From NCBI GenBank assembly GCA_964463375.1, contig CAYXBQ010000005.1, positions 1 through 64,000 of the forward strand: DNA of 64,000 nt, written 5' to 3'. The notes beneath the pieces are model-generated. The model had not been told where the DNA came from. It saw only the letters and a program-made list of their open reading frames with translations, and made no database searches. This document shows positions 42,808 through 51,661 of this stretch, piece after piece. Within the stretch, counting starts at the first letter, position 1. Each line of letters begins with the position of its first letter. This stretch comes from UMGS1696 sp964463375 (GTDB taxonomy: Bacteria > Bacillota > Clostridia > Oscillospirales > CAG-272). A program made the position numbers and the translations under genes.

Positions 42808-45081
42808 ATGAAAGAGTATATTCTGCATTTACAGGCACCGGCTACCGGCTGGGAGGATGGTACCCCGCTTGGCAATGGTGCCCAGGGGATGCTGTTCTGG
42901 GGAGACCCGCTGAAGGAACAGATCACGCTGAACGAAGAGACAATTTGGGCCGGTGGTCCTATGGACACCAAAAAAGACGACTATCGTGCGATCATCGATC
43001 ATGCACGGCAGCTCTTTTTGGAGGGACGGGAATGGGAGATCGATTCTTACATCGATACGGCGGGAGAAGATCTGTTCATGCGGATCCAATCCTATGAATA
43101 CGCCGGCAATCTGTGGATCGAGGATCTGGCTGCTGCCGATTGCACGATCACGGACTATCGACGGGATCTGGATCTTGTTCGGGGGAAAGCAGTGATCTCC
43201 TATCGCAAGAACGGCGTTTTGTACACCAGAGAGGCGTTTTCTTCCCATCCGGCGGGGCTGCAATGCGTGCGGTTCACGTCTGACGAACCTTTCTCGGTGG
43301 CACTGTCTTACACCAGAGAATGCATGGACAAGCTGGATGTACAGGAAGGCTGGCTCGTGGCACACTGCCATACGGCGACTGGGGAAAACAAATTCCGCAC
43401 CTGCGTGAAGGTGGAGACCGATGGAACCCAGGTTGTTTGTGGGGATTCTCTGCACATCACGGGGGCAAGCCAGGTGGTCATGTACATCGGGACCTATACG
43501 GCATTCCGGCATGATTGTCTGGAATCTGCTTCGGCTGCCGGGATGATGAAGGCGTCTGCCGGATGGGATGCACTGCTGGCAGAACACATTGCGGACTTCT
43601 CTGCCATCATGTCCCGTACGGATATCGATCTGGTACCCCAGGGAGATGCGCTTGCCGATATGCCCATTCCGGAACGGTTGGCACGGCTGAAGGAGGACGA
43701 AAATGCCACTGATGCGGGGCTGATCTCGCTGTACTATCAGTTCGGGAAGTATCTGCTGGTTTCGTCCAGTAGAGAAGATTCGTTGCCGGCCAATCTGCAA
43801 GGTGTTTGGTCGGAGGGCATGCAGTCGCCCTGGAATGCGGATTACCATACCAATATCAATCTGCAAATGAACTATTGGCATGCCGAGGAAGCCGGACTTC
43901 CGGAATCGGTGGAGGCACTGTTCACCTATATGAACGACTACCTCCTGCCCGGTGGACAAAAGGTTGCTGCGGAGAATTACCATGCTCGTGGGATGGTGGT
44001 ACACCATGTCAGCGATATTTATGGCTTTGCGGCGGCTGCTGACGGTCCTTGGGGAATGTGGCCCATGGGCGGTGCTTGGCTGGCATACCACATGTGGGAA
44101 CACTGGCTGTACACGGGGGATGTAGATTTCCTGCGGCATACGGCATACCAGTACATCCGGGAAAGTGCGTTGTTCTTTATGGATATGCTCTTTGACGATG
44201 GACATGGTAGACTGCTGTCCGGACCTTCTACTTCTCCGGAGAATCGGTTCCTTGTGCAGGACGATAAGGGTGAGGTGCAGTGTGCCTACATCACCATGTC
44301 GCCTACGATGGACACGGAGATCATTGGTGGTCTGCTGCGGTTCTATGGGGAGACGGAAAAGGTACTGGGCATCCACCCGGACGATGGTGTGACGGCTGTA
44401 GAAATGGCGAACAAGCTGCCGCCGCTTTCGGTGGGCAAGCATGGTCAGCTCATGGAATGGGTGAAGGATTACGACGAGGCAGAACCGGGACACAGACATA
44501 TCTCCCATGCCTTTGGCCTGTATCCGGCTGCTCAGATCACCAGAGCAACGCCGGAGCTGTACAAGGCGATCCGTGTCACGCTGGACAGACGACTGGCCTC
44601 CGGCGGTGGGCATACCGGTTGGAGCCGGGCTTGGCTGATCAACCTGTTTGCACGTCTGCGGGATGGCGAAGCGGTGTACCAGAATGTGCGGGCACTGTTC
44701 ACACGTTCTACCCTGCCCAACCTGTTTGACACCCATCCGCCGTTCCAGATCGATGGGAATTTCGGTGGTGCGGCCGGCATTGGCGAGATGGTGATGCAGA
44801 GCCACGAAGGCTTCATTTCCCTGCTGCCTGCGCTGTCGAAGGAGCTGCACACGGGTTCCTTTACCGGTCTTTGCGCTCGTGGTGGCTATACGGTAGATGC
44901 GACCTGGAAAGACGGGGGCGTGGTAGCGTTCGCGGTGTCCTCTGCGGATAACAAGGCGGTAACGGTGGAAGTGCCAGTGGCAGATGGTACGGTATACAAG
45001 GATGCTGCGGGGAAAAAATATGTGGTTTCCGGCGGGAAGGTAGTGCTTAATGGCAATTCTTCGTTGACTATTGACAAATAA
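42808..45081 (+). CDS. Glycoside hydrolase family 95 (alpha-L-fucosidase type)
   Basis: The 757-residue protein matches GH95 from end to end: LQAPATGWEDGTPLGNGAQG and LNEETIWAGGP at the start, then an (alpha/alpha)6 barrel with NLQGVWSEGM, SPWNADYHTNINLQMNYW and GHTGWSRAWLINLFARL. In GH95, Asn and Asp of the NADYHTNIN segment and a nearby Glu carry out inverting hydrolysis of alpha-1,2-linked fucose or galactose. There is no signal peptide, so the substrate must be imported. It begins 30 bases after the recombinase behind GGAGGATACTT. Co-transcription with the recombinase is probably incidental. Confidence 0.95.
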   Translation: MKEYILHLQAPATGWEDGTPLGNGAQGMLFWGDPLKEQITLNEETIWAGGPMDTKKDDYRAIIDHARQLFLEGREWEIDSYIDTAGEDLFMRIQSYEYAGNLWIEDLAAADCTITDYRRDLDLVRGKAVISYRKNGVLYTREAFSSHPAGLQCVRFTSDEPFSVALSYTRECMDKLDVQEGWLVAHCHTATGENKFRTCVKVETDGTQVVCGDSLHITGASQVVMYIGTYTAFRHDCLESASAAGMMKASAGWDALLAEHIADFSAIMSRTDIDLVPQGDALADMPIPERLARLKEDENATDAGLISLYYQFGKYLLVSSSREDSLPANLQGVWSEGMQSPWNADYHTNINLQMNYWHAEEAGLPESVEALFTYMNDYLLPGGQKVAAENYHARGMVVHHVSDIYGFAAAADGPWGMWPMGGAWLAYHMWEHWLYTGDVDFLRHTAYQYIRESALFFMDMLFDDGHGRLLSGPSTSPENRFLVQDDKGEVQCAYITMSPTMDTEIIGGLLRFYGETEKVLGIHPDDGVTAVEMANKLPPLSVGKHGQLMEWVKDYDEAEPGHRHISHAFGLYPAAQITRATPELYKAIRVTLDRRLASGGGHTGWSRAWLINLFARLRDGEAVYQNVRALFTRSTLPNLFDTHPPFQIDGNFGGAAGIGEMVMQSHEGFISLLPALSKELHTGSFTGLCARGGYTVDATWKDGGVVAFAVSSADNKAVTVEVPVADGTVYKDAAGKKYVVSGGKVVLNGNSSLTIDK

Positions 45082-45090
45082 CAAATGATC

Positions 45091-45137
45091 AAATTGCGCC
45101 TATCTGTGCAAAAAACATAGACAGGCGCAATTTTTTC
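45091..45137 (+). terminator. Terminator after GH95
   Basis: AAATTGCGCCTATCT pairs with AGACAGGCGCAATTTTTT across 45091-45136. Confidence 0.88.
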
Positions 45138-45157
45138 GATTTTTTATTAAGAAAGTA

Positions 45158-45186
45158 TTGACATATGCGGTGAAAAGTTGTACAAT
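45158..45186 (+). promoter_or_regulatory. Promoter for the third solute-binding lipoprotein
   Basis: TTGACA (45158-45163), a 17-base spacer and TACAAT (45181-45186), 54 bases before the start codon. Confidence 0.85.
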
Positions 45187-45239
45187 AAGTACAGTGTATT
45201 GTATTACATGGATTTTACTTTTGGAAAGGTTTTTGTACC

Positions 45240-46739
45240 ATGAAAAAAAGACTATTCACGTTGCTGTTAGCTGCGCTGCTGGTATCCTCTGCGCTTACAG
45301 CCTGTGGCAATTCCGATGCGGAAAAAACGAACGATACCACAAGCACCAATGTGGCAGATACTACAGCTGCCGTGGAGACTGATGCACTCACCGATTATGA
45401 ACAGCGGCAGTTGATCTCTGACGATCTGCCGGAGAACGATTTTGGTGGGCAGGAATTTCGGGTGCTGACAACGGACCACGATTCCTATAACTCTGTGACC
45501 TTCGAGATCATCGCCGAGGAGCTGACCGGGGATGCCTGCAACGATGCTGTGTTCAATCGAAATGTGGATATCGGCGAACGATTCAACATGACCATTGTTG
45601 GTATGGCTGAAAAAGAACCCTACAAGCTGGTAAACAATGCGGTCACAGCGGGTACGGATGAATACGATCTAGCCGGGGTGTACAACTTCCAGTCGTACTA
45701 TTTGATCACAGCGCAGAGCCTGCTGAACTGGTTGGAGATCCCGCACGTGAATTTGGAGAAGCCGTGGCACAATGCCCTGTCCAACGATGCCGCAACCATC
45801 AATGGACGGCTGTACACCATTTGCTCCGACTATGCGATCACCTCTATGACATATACCTATGCTACATTCTTCAATGTGAGAATGTTGACAGACTACGGTT
45901 ATCCGGCAGAGGATCTGTATGACATGGTGCGGAATGGCGAATGGACGATCGACAAAATGTCTGAAATGGTCGCCGGTATGTACACCGATACCAATGGGGA
46001 TGGCAAGAAGGATGCGGACGACATCTACGGATACGGCTATGAGCTCACGAACCCGGCAGACGTTTGGACCACTGCCTTTGGGGAACATCTTTCCTCCGTT
46101 ACGAAAGATAACGATATCGAGATCAACTTTATGACCGACAAGATGGTATCCATTCTGGAAAAGCTGATGGATTTCCACTACAACAACGAAGGTGTATATT
46201 TGCCCGCCACGCAGTATGACGAAGAAAAGTACTTCTTGAACGGTAAGTTTGCTATGGCTCCTCTGCGTTTCCACACGGCTTACACGACGCTGCGGGAAAT
46301 GGAAGACACCTATTCCATGCTGCCCTACCCCAAGTGGGACGAGGATCAGGATACATATTACACCAATGCAGACGACAAGTTTACCGCCTTTGGTGTACCG
46401 ATGACGGCCTATGGCAATCTGGAGTTTGTGGGTACGATCTATGAAGCCCTGTGTGCGGAAAGCTACAAGAAGGTATATCCGGCGTACTATGACATTGCGC
46501 TGAAGGGCAAGTACTCCTCTGATGCCGGGACTGCGGAAATGGTGGATCTGATCATGGCTGGCCGATACTTTGATTTCTCCTTCCAGTTTGGCGAAACGAT
46601 CTTCCAGAACCTGCCCTACCAGATCCGGAACATGCTCCGTGCCAAGAACACCAATTTGGCCTCTACCTATGATTCTATGGAAAAGAAGCTGTGGACACAG
46701 ATCGATGAAAAGCTCCTGCCTCTGTACGGGATCGAATAA
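45240..46739 (+). CDS. Extracellular solute-binding lipoprotein (ABC type)
   Basis: The 499-residue protein has lipobox LTAC (cysteine near residue 22), a Thr/Asp-rich linker, then a binding domain beginning at about residue 65 with DFGGQEFRVL. DAVFNRNVDIGERFNM and YSMLPYPKWDEDQ match the other binding lipoproteins here. It lies behind GH95, from which a strong terminator and its own consensus promoter separate it. No ABC permease is adjacent. A fucosylated or other oligosaccharide is a plausible ligand from position only. Confidence 0.88.
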   Translation: MKKRLFTLLLAALLVSSALTACGNSDAEKTNDTTSTNVADTTAAVETDALTDYEQRQLISDDLPENDFGGQEFRVLTTDHDSYNSVTFEIIAEELTGDACNDAVFNRNVDIGERFNMTIVGMAEKEPYKLVNNAVTAGTDEYDLAGVYNFQSYYLITAQSLLNWLEIPHVNLEKPWHNALSNDAATINGRLYTICSDYAITSMTYTYATFFNVRMLTDYGYPAEDLYDMVRNGEWTIDKMSEMVAGMYTDTNGDGKKDADDIYGYGYELTNPADVWTTAFGEHLSSVTKDNDIEINFMTDKMVSILEKLMDFHYNNEGVYLPATQYDEEKYFLNGKFAMAPLRFHTAYTTLREMEDTYSMLPYPKWDEDQDTYYTNADDKFTAFGVPMTAYGNLEFVGTIYEALCAESYKKVYPAYYDIALKGKYSSDAGTAEMVDLIMAGRYFDFSFQFGETIFQNLPYQIRNMLRAKNTNLASTYDSMEKKLWTQIDEKLLPLYGIE

Positions 46740-46758
46740 AACTGCATAAAAAATCATG

Positions 46759-46786
46759 ACCGGGGTCTCTTTAGGCTCCGGTTTTT
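46759..46786 (+). terminator. Terminator after the third solute-binding lipoprotein
   Basis: ACCGG-G (46759-46765) pairs with CTCCGGT (46776-46782), then TTTTT. Confidence 0.7.
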
Positions 46787-46798
46787 ACGTGGTATATC

Positions 46799-46827
46799 TT
46801 GATTTTTGTCGGAAAATATGGTATACT
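46799..46827 (+). promoter_or_regulatory. Promoter for the ACT/UPF0210 pair
   Basis: TTGATT (46799-46804), a 17-base spacer and TATACT (46822-46827), 33 bases before the start codon. Confidence 0.8.
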
Positions 46828-46860
46828 ATGGGCGTAATTTATCTTAGGGGAGAAACGAAA

Positions 46861-47130
46861 ATGAAAGCTATCGTTACCGTTGTGGGGTTTGACACCGTGG
46901 GCATTATGGCCAAGGTCAGCACTGTCTGCGCCGAGCACCACGCCAACATCATCGATGTTACCCAGTCCGTGCTGAAGGATATGTTCACCATGGTCATGCT
47001 CATTGATATTTCGGATTTGACCGAGGATTTTGCCGCATTGCAGCAGGCTCTCTTTACGCTGGGTGACCAGATCGGTATGAAGATCCACGTGATGCATGAG
47101 GATATTTTCAACTCCATGCACCATATCTGA
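46861..47130 (+). CDS. ACT domain protein (UPF0237 type)
   Basis: This 89-residue protein is a single ACT domain: AIVTVVGFDTVGIMAKVSTV at the start, a loop with HHANIIDVTQ, then MFTMVMLIDIS. ACT domains bind amino acids or other small molecules and control partner proteins. I start at the ATG at 46861 behind GGGGAG, since the longer frame reads through the promoter. It lies 29 bases before the UPF0210 gene, a pair I recall as conserved in many Firmicutes, so it is probably the regulatory partner. Confidence 0.9.
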   Translation: MKAIVTVVGFDTVGIMAKVSTVCAEHHANIIDVTQSVLKDMFTMVMLIDISDLTEDFAALQQALFTLGDQIGMKIHVMHEDIFNSMHHI

Positions 47131-47159
47131 GCAGCACATACAGAAAAGGAAGTAAGAAA

Positions 47160-48518
47160 ATGATCAATACAAAAGATATTATGGAAACGATCCGCATGAT
47201 CGAGGACGAGAACCTGGACATTCGGACCATTACCATGGGGCTTTCCCTTCTGGACTGTGCGGACAGCGATATTGATGTGTCCTGTCGGAAGATCTATGAA
47301 AAAATGACCCGGAAGGCAGAACGTCTGGTACCAGTGGGGGAAGAGATCGAGCGGACCTATGGGATCCCGATCATCAACAAGCGGATCTCGGTTACACCGA
47401 TCGCACTGCTGGCTGCGGTATCCGGCGGGGATCCGGTGAAGTATGCCAAGACTTTGGAAAAGGTGTCCCAGGCTGTGGGCGTGAACTTCATTGGTGGGTT
47501 CAGTGCGTTGGTACACAAGGGCTTTGCGGCCGGTGACCGGGAGCTGATCGCTGCTATTCCGGAAGCACTGGCGGTGACCGATCACGTATGCTCCTCTGTC
47601 AACGTGGGCTCCACCAAGGCGGGGATCAACATGGATGCGGTGCGGCTCATGGGCGAAGCGGTCAAAAAGGCAGCAGAGTTGACCAAGGATCGCAACTGCA
47701 TTGGTCCTGCTAAGCTGGTGGTATTCTGCAATGCGCCGGAGGACAATCCCTTTATGGCGGGTGCATTCCATGGGATCGGCGAACCGGACTGCGTGATCCA
47801 TGTGGGCGTATCGGGGCCTGGCGTGGTGCGTTCTGCATTGACCAAGTATCCGGATGCGGACCTTTCGCAGGTGGCAGACGTGATCAAGAAGACGGCATTC
47901 AAGATCACTCGTATGGGGCAGCTGGTGGGCACAGTGGCTTCGGAGAAGTTGGGTGTTCCCTTTGGTATCGTAGACCTGTCTCTGGCACCGACACCGGCTG
48001 TGGGGGACTCTGTGGCGCATATCTTAGAGGAAATGGGTCTGGAGATCTGCGGTACCCATGGGACGACGGCGGCGCTGGCTCTGTTGAACGATGCAGTCAA
48101 AAAGGGTGGCGTGATGGCATCCTCTCATGTGGGCGGTCTGTCCGGTGCCTTTATCCCGGTTTCGGAAGATGCTGGTATGATCCATGCGGCGCGTATGGGC
48201 GATTTGACCATCGAAAAGCTGGAGGCTATGACAGCAGTTTGCTCGGTGGGGCTGGATATGATCATCATTCCCGGCGAGACAACACCGGCTACCATCTCTG
48301 CTATCATCGCAGACGAAGCGGCTATTGGTATGGTCAATAGCAAGACTACGGCGGTGCGTGTGATCCCGGCTATTGGCAAGCAAATCGGCGAGGAACTGGA
48401 ATTCGGCGGGCTGCTGGGCAGTGGTCCCGTGATGCCGCTCCACAACGATCGTTCCAGCCAAAAGTTCATCGATCGTGGCGGACGTATCCCGGCACCGATG
48501 CAGTCTTTAAAGAACTAA
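47160..48518 (+). CDS. UPF0210/DUF711 (PFL-like) protein
   Basis: The 452-residue protein matches the UPF0210 family in length and in segments such as IRMIEDENLDIRTITMGLSL and INKRISVTPIALL, and in the Gly-rich middle (VGVSGPGVVRSAL). The family has a fold resembling pyruvate formate-lyase-like barrels, but no enzymatic activity is established to my knowledge. It is cytoplasmic, with no signal or membrane segments. It is co-transcribed with the ACT protein and ends at a large terminator hairpin. I do not assign a reaction. Confidence 0.9.
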   Translation: MINTKDIMETIRMIEDENLDIRTITMGLSLLDCADSDIDVSCRKIYEKMTRKAERLVPVGEEIERTYGIPIINKRISVTPIALLAAVSGGDPVKYAKTLEKVSQAVGVNFIGGFSALVHKGFAAGDRELIAAIPEALAVTDHVCSSVNVGSTKAGINMDAVRLMGEAVKKAAELTKDRNCIGPAKLVVFCNAPEDNPFMAGAFHGIGEPDCVIHVGVSGPGVVRSALTKYPDADLSQVADVIKKTAFKITRMGQLVGTVASEKLGVPFGIVDLSLAPTPAVGDSVAHILEEMGLEICGTHGTTAALALLNDAVKKGGVMASSHVGGLSGAFIPVSEDAGMIHAARMGDLTIEKLEAMTAVCSVGLDMIIIPGETTPATISAIIADEAAIGMVNSKTTAVRVIPAIGKQIGEELEFGGLLGSGPVMPLHNDRSSQKFIDRGGRIPAPMQSLKN

Positions 48519-48530
48519 ATAGGTATAGAA

Positions 48531-48616
48531 AAAAGAGATAGCCATGCGAACCGACACCCAAAGGTTAGAGTATGATCTAACGAATGGGATGTCGGTTTTT
48601 CGTGGGTATCTCTTTT
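48531..48616. terminator. Large nested bidirectional terminator hairpin
   Basis: Outer arm AAAAGAGATA (48531-48540) pairs with TATCTCTTTT (48607-48616); GCGAA/TTCGT, CCGACA/TGTCGG and GTTAGA/TCTAAC continue the stem. It separates the convergent UPF0210 and PmoA-like genes. Confidence 0.8.
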
Positions 48617-48625
48617 TCTTTGTGT

Positions 48626-49681
48626 TTATTCAGCCAAATACCGCTGGTATCTTCCCTCGATCTCCTCTACGGACATTTCGTTCCGGCGCAGGAGGATGCG
48701 GAATTTGTAGGTCAGGGAGTGACCGGCTTCGATGGTCAGGCCGCCTTTGAAGTGGAGGTTGTTGGCTGCGAACAGACCATAGTCCCGGACGTGCCAGGTG
48801 GTGGGATACCGTTCGTTGTCCTTGTGATCAAAGACGGTGATGCCAAAGAATTTTTCGCCGATCGTGCCGGCATAGTCGCACCATTCGGCTTCCTTACTCC
48901 AGCATTCGCCTTCCCCATGTCCCCCACGGGAGTTGGTGATCACGCCGCTGCCAGTGTCGGCTCGCAGTTCGTCCCGCATACGGATCCCCAGAGGACCGGC
49001 TTCTTTTGTGGGGCCAAATTCCACTTTGCCACAGTCGGCAGTGAAGGTGATCTCCATATCCAGCATGCGGCAGGCCTGGGACTGGTTGTACATGGTATAG
49101 CGGGTGGTCTCGTGCAGCAGTGGATTATTGTCGTGGTCAGTCCACAGGTTGTGGGTGGTGAAGGAGGTGCAGGCGTTGCCGTTTACGACCTGGTCGATCT
49201 TTTCGCAGTGGATGATCCCGCAGTTATCCGGTTCGTTCCACAGATCCACGTCGTTTACGTCGCCGACAGCTACAAAGATCGAGCGGTGGTGGGGATGCTC
49301 CTTGGCGGTGAAATCCAATCTGGTGAACATATCGCCGTCGTCATCGGTGAGGGGACCGAAATAGGGCTTCCACAGAGCGCTATCCCAACAGTACCCGGCG
49401 ATGGGCTTATCGGCGATGGAGATGGTCAGGCGATTCTTGGCCTCTTCCACCTGGCAGAAAATACTATTCATCTTGCCATACACCGGGGAGAGTGTCAGCT
49501 CTTCCTCTGCGGCGGCGGTCAAAATGGTGCATACGGTACCACAAGGCAGGATCTGGGCGGGAAAATACCGTCCGTCGGTGGTGGCAAAGCCGCACAGGGG
49601 ATTGTCACTCACTGGGATCTCAGCGGTGAGGAATACGGGTTCCTCCTGTATTGGGGTGGTCGCTTTATATACAATGGACAT
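48626..49681 (-). CDS. PmoA-like (DUF6807) family protein
   Basis: This 351-residue protein has an all-beta sequence with HPHHRSIFVAVGDVNDVDLW and DSALWKPYFGPL, which match the group annotated as PmoA-like or DUF6807 and found among carbohydrate-use genes. The histidine-rich HPHHRS segment (about residue 130) suggests a metal or sugar site. The function is not established and it is not a real methane monooxygenase subunit. I start at the ATG at 49681 behind AGAGGAG, 2 bases after the isomerase stop; the longer frame is an overlap. It is the last gene of the SGNH-isomerase-PmoA-like operon. Confidence 0.78.
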   Translation of the reverse strand: MSIVYKATTPIQEEPVFLTAEIPVSDNPLCGFATTDGRYFPAQILPCGTVCTILTAAAEEELTLSPVYGKMNSIFCQVEEAKNRLTISIADKPIAGYCWDSALWKPYFGPLTDDDGDMFTRLDFTAKEHPHHRSIFVAVGDVNDVDLWNEPDNCGIIHCEKIDQVVNGNACTSFTTHNLWTDHDNNPLLHETTRYTMYNQSQACRMLDMEITFTADCGKVEFGPTKEAGPLGIRMRDELRADTGSGVITNSRGGHGEGECWSKEAEWCDYAGTIGEKFFGITVFDHKDNERYPTTWHVRDYGLFAANNLHFKGGLTIEAGHSLTYKFRILLRRNEMSVEEIEGRYQRYLAE

Positions 49682-49683
49682 AA

Positions 49684-50535
49684 TCAATTCTCCTCTCTGG
49701 GAAAGAGCTCCCGCATATAGGCAAGGATCTCCGGTACGTTTTTCTGAAAATCGGTGAAGGAGCATTCTGCCGATACACCACCGGTATAGCCCATGCGGCA
49801 CAGTGCTGTGGCAAAGCGTTGGTTGAAGCGAATGTCTCCTGTGGTAGGCTGACCGGGGCAGGTGCGATCCGGTGCCTCTGCCATGTGGCAATGCCGGAGT
49901 CGGCCGGTGCAGGCTTCAATGACCTCCGGCTCTGTGTTTTCTTCGGCCATATGGAATGCGTCAGCCAGCAGCTGGACACCTGCACGATCCAGCAGCTTGA
50001 CCTCCGCATCGGATTCCGGCACGGTACGGTACACATTGGTCTCTCGGGCACGCAGGGGTTCGATCACCATGGTCACGCCACGGGGTTCGGCATAATCGGC
50101 GAAAAACTGCATGAAACGACGCAGATTGGCAAGTCCCACTTCCCTGTCTATGGTCTCCGGGATGGAGCGGGCGGCACCACTGCCGAATACCGCATACCGG
50201 ATCCCCAGACGGGACAGCACGTCGATCAGGTGCTTGACATAGGTCTCGATCTTGTGCCAGTCGTTGCCGGGATCTGCCAGCTTGTATTCGCCGGGGAACA
50301 GGCTGTTGACGGCGTACAGACCCAGCGGCTTTTTGGCATCCTCGGCCAACAGCCAGTCCAGCTCTGCATCGGTCAGGCCGGCAAGCATCATGCCGCCGCA
50401 TTCGGTATAATCAAAGCCGCAGTCCATGACGTAGTGGCACTTGACCGCCAACTGTTCTGCCGCAGACTGGGGCACCTCGGCCACGCCTTCCGGCATAAAG
50501 GAACCGCCGGGGATACAGCATCCAAGCTTTACCAT
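49684..50535 (-). CDS. Sugar phosphate isomerase/epimerase (xylose isomerase-like TIM barrel)
   Basis: The 283-residue protein has an AP-endonuclease-2/xylose-isomerase-like barrel: KLGCCIPGGSFM at strand 1, a conserved TMVIEPLRARETNVYRT with a metal-binding glutamate, LLADAFHMAEEN with Asp and His, and GGVSAECSF with another glutamate at the end. Members isomerise or epimerise sugars or sugar acids with a divalent metal. I start at the ATG at 50535 with GGAG eight bases upstream rather than the GTG at 50544. It is the middle gene of the operon. The substrate cannot be read from the sequence. Confidence 0.87.
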   Translation of the reverse strand: MVKLGCCIPGGSFMPEGVAEVPQSAAEQLAVKCHYVMDCGFDYTECGGMMLAGLTDAELDWLLAEDAKKPLGLYAVNSLFPGEYKLADPGNDWHKIETYVKHLIDVLSRLGIRYAVFGSGAARSIPETIDREVGLANLRRFMQFFADYAEPRGVTMVIEPLRARETNVYRTVPESDAEVKLLDRAGVQLLADAFHMAEENTEPEVIEACTGRLRHCHMAEAPDRTCPGQPTTGDIRFNQRFATALCRMGYTGGVSAECSFTDFQKNVPEILAYMRELFPREEN

Positions 50536-50559
50536 ATTGCTCACTCCTTTTTCGTTTTG

Positions 50560-51216
50560 TCAGATATAGGAACGATCCATGCCAACGGCTTTCAAAAATT
50601 CCCGTGCGATGATGGCACTGCCAATGGGACCGGGGTGTACTCTGTCCCAAGCTACATAGGAGGAGTGCCGGTATTGCAGGTACTCGTCGAAGGCCTGCTG
50701 CACGTTTACAAACACGGTGTTGTATTTCTTCGCTACTTCGGCGCAGATGGTGATATATTCGTCGGTAGCAGCACGCATACGGTCTTCCCGGTTGGATTCG
50801 ATGTAGTAAGGGGAGATGAGCACCATACCTTTGACCACGGGCAGTGTACGTTCCAACATTTCGCTGAGGTTTTGCCGATATTCTGCGGCATACACGTGGG
50901 AGGAACGAATGGCGGGAGAGTCAAAGCGCCGCCAAATGTCGTTGATCCCGATCATAACGCTGACCCAGTCGGGCTTCAGGTTCATCACGTCGTTCTGCCA
51001 ACGGTTGCGCAGATCCAAGCTGGTATTGCCGCCGCAGCCGGTATTGGAGATCCAGAACAGCTTGTCCGGATACACCACGTTCAGAATATTTTCGATCTGT
51101 CTCACATAGCCGGTACCGGTACCTGCCCACAGACCCTCGCCTACCGGTCTGCCTCTGTCCGCATCGGTGGTGGAATCTCCTGTAAAGACGATCCGGTCTC
51201 CATTTTCAAAAAGCAT
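50560..51216 (-). CDS. SGNH/GDSL-type esterase
   Basis: The 218-residue protein shows all SGNH blocks: IVFTGDSTTDADRG with the serine, a glycine near NTGCGGNTS, VSVMIGINDIWRR with the asparagine, and WDRVHPGPIGS with the Asp and His. Rhamnogalacturonan acetylesterases and related carbohydrate deacetylases share this compact form. There is no signal peptide. An AAGGAGG site precedes the ATG. It is the first gene of the operon with the isomerase and PmoA-like gene, and a TATAAT with TTGTTT at 16 bases (51311-51338) drives it. Confidence 0.88.
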   Translation of the reverse strand: MLFENGDRIVFTGDSTTDADRGRPVGEGLWAGTGTGYVRQIENILNVVYPDKLFWISNTGCGGNTSLDLRNRWQNDVMNLKPDWVSVMIGINDIWRRFDSPAIRSSHVYAAEYRQNLSEMLERTLPVVKGMVLISPYYIESNREDRMRAATDEYITICAEVAKKYNTVFVNVQQAFDEYLQYRHSSYVAWDRVHPGPIGSAIIAREFLKAVGMDRSYI

Positions 51217-51310
51217 AGCTGCCTCCTTGTATGTATCGTGTTGAATACGTAAAATTCTTTGTATATGGATCCATATTTCTATAGCAGATGGACACCATAT
51301 CGGTATCTAC

Positions 51311-51338
51311 ATTATACCATATTCTCCGGCAAAAACAA
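51311..51338 (-). promoter_or_regulatory. Promoter for the SGNH-isomerase-PmoA-like operon
   Basis: On the minus strand TTGTTT (51333-51338), a 16-base spacer and TATAAT (51311-51316). A 17-base reading with ATTGTT is also possible. Confidence 0.7.
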
Positions 51339-51422
51339 TAGAATTTGCAAAATCCGTTGGAATTTTTTTGGCTGTTTCAGGCTCCTCTGCACAATAGAAA
51401 CTGTTGTTCTTTCGTGTGCGAC

Positions 51423-51459
51423 AAAAAACGTGTCTCCTTAAATCCATAAGGAAACACGT
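51423..51459 (-). terminator. Strong hairpin with minus-strand T run, no gene assigned
   Basis: ACGTGT-TCCTTA (51428-51440) pairs with TAAGGA-ACACGT (51447-51459); on the minus strand TTTTTTG follows. No convincing minus-strand gene lies upstream of it. The rest of the 51217-51661 gap holds only promoters. Confidence 0.7.
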
Positions 51460-51593
51460 TTCCGACACGCATGAAGGTATTGTATAAAGTTTGGTGTTTT
51501 TGGTGAGCGCATAAATCGCAATTGTAAATTCGTGTATTTCGTACAAGAACTCGCTGATGAATCGGTTTCTTGTGTGTTTTTTGCCAAAATGTA

Positions 51594-51622
51594 TTGCTTT
51601 TTGAGGGTAAAGATGCTATAAT
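51594..51622 (+). promoter_or_regulatory. Promoter for the tandem GH28-like genes
   Basis: TTGCTT (51594-51599), a 17-base spacer and TATAAT (51617-51622), 39 bases before the start codon. Confidence 0.75.
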
Positions 51623-51661
51623 GGTGACAACTTCCACACAACCAGAAAGGTGGTACTTTTT

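Noticed and set aside
42829..45084. A 751-codon minus-strand frame opposite GH95.
   Set aside because: It mirrors a complete, motif-rich GH95 gene, has no ribosome binding site and resembles no protein family.
51307..51546. A 79-codon minus-strand frame in the 51.2-51.6 kb gap.
   Set aside because: It runs through the strong hairpin at 51428-51459, lacks a ribosome binding site and has no recognisable domain.
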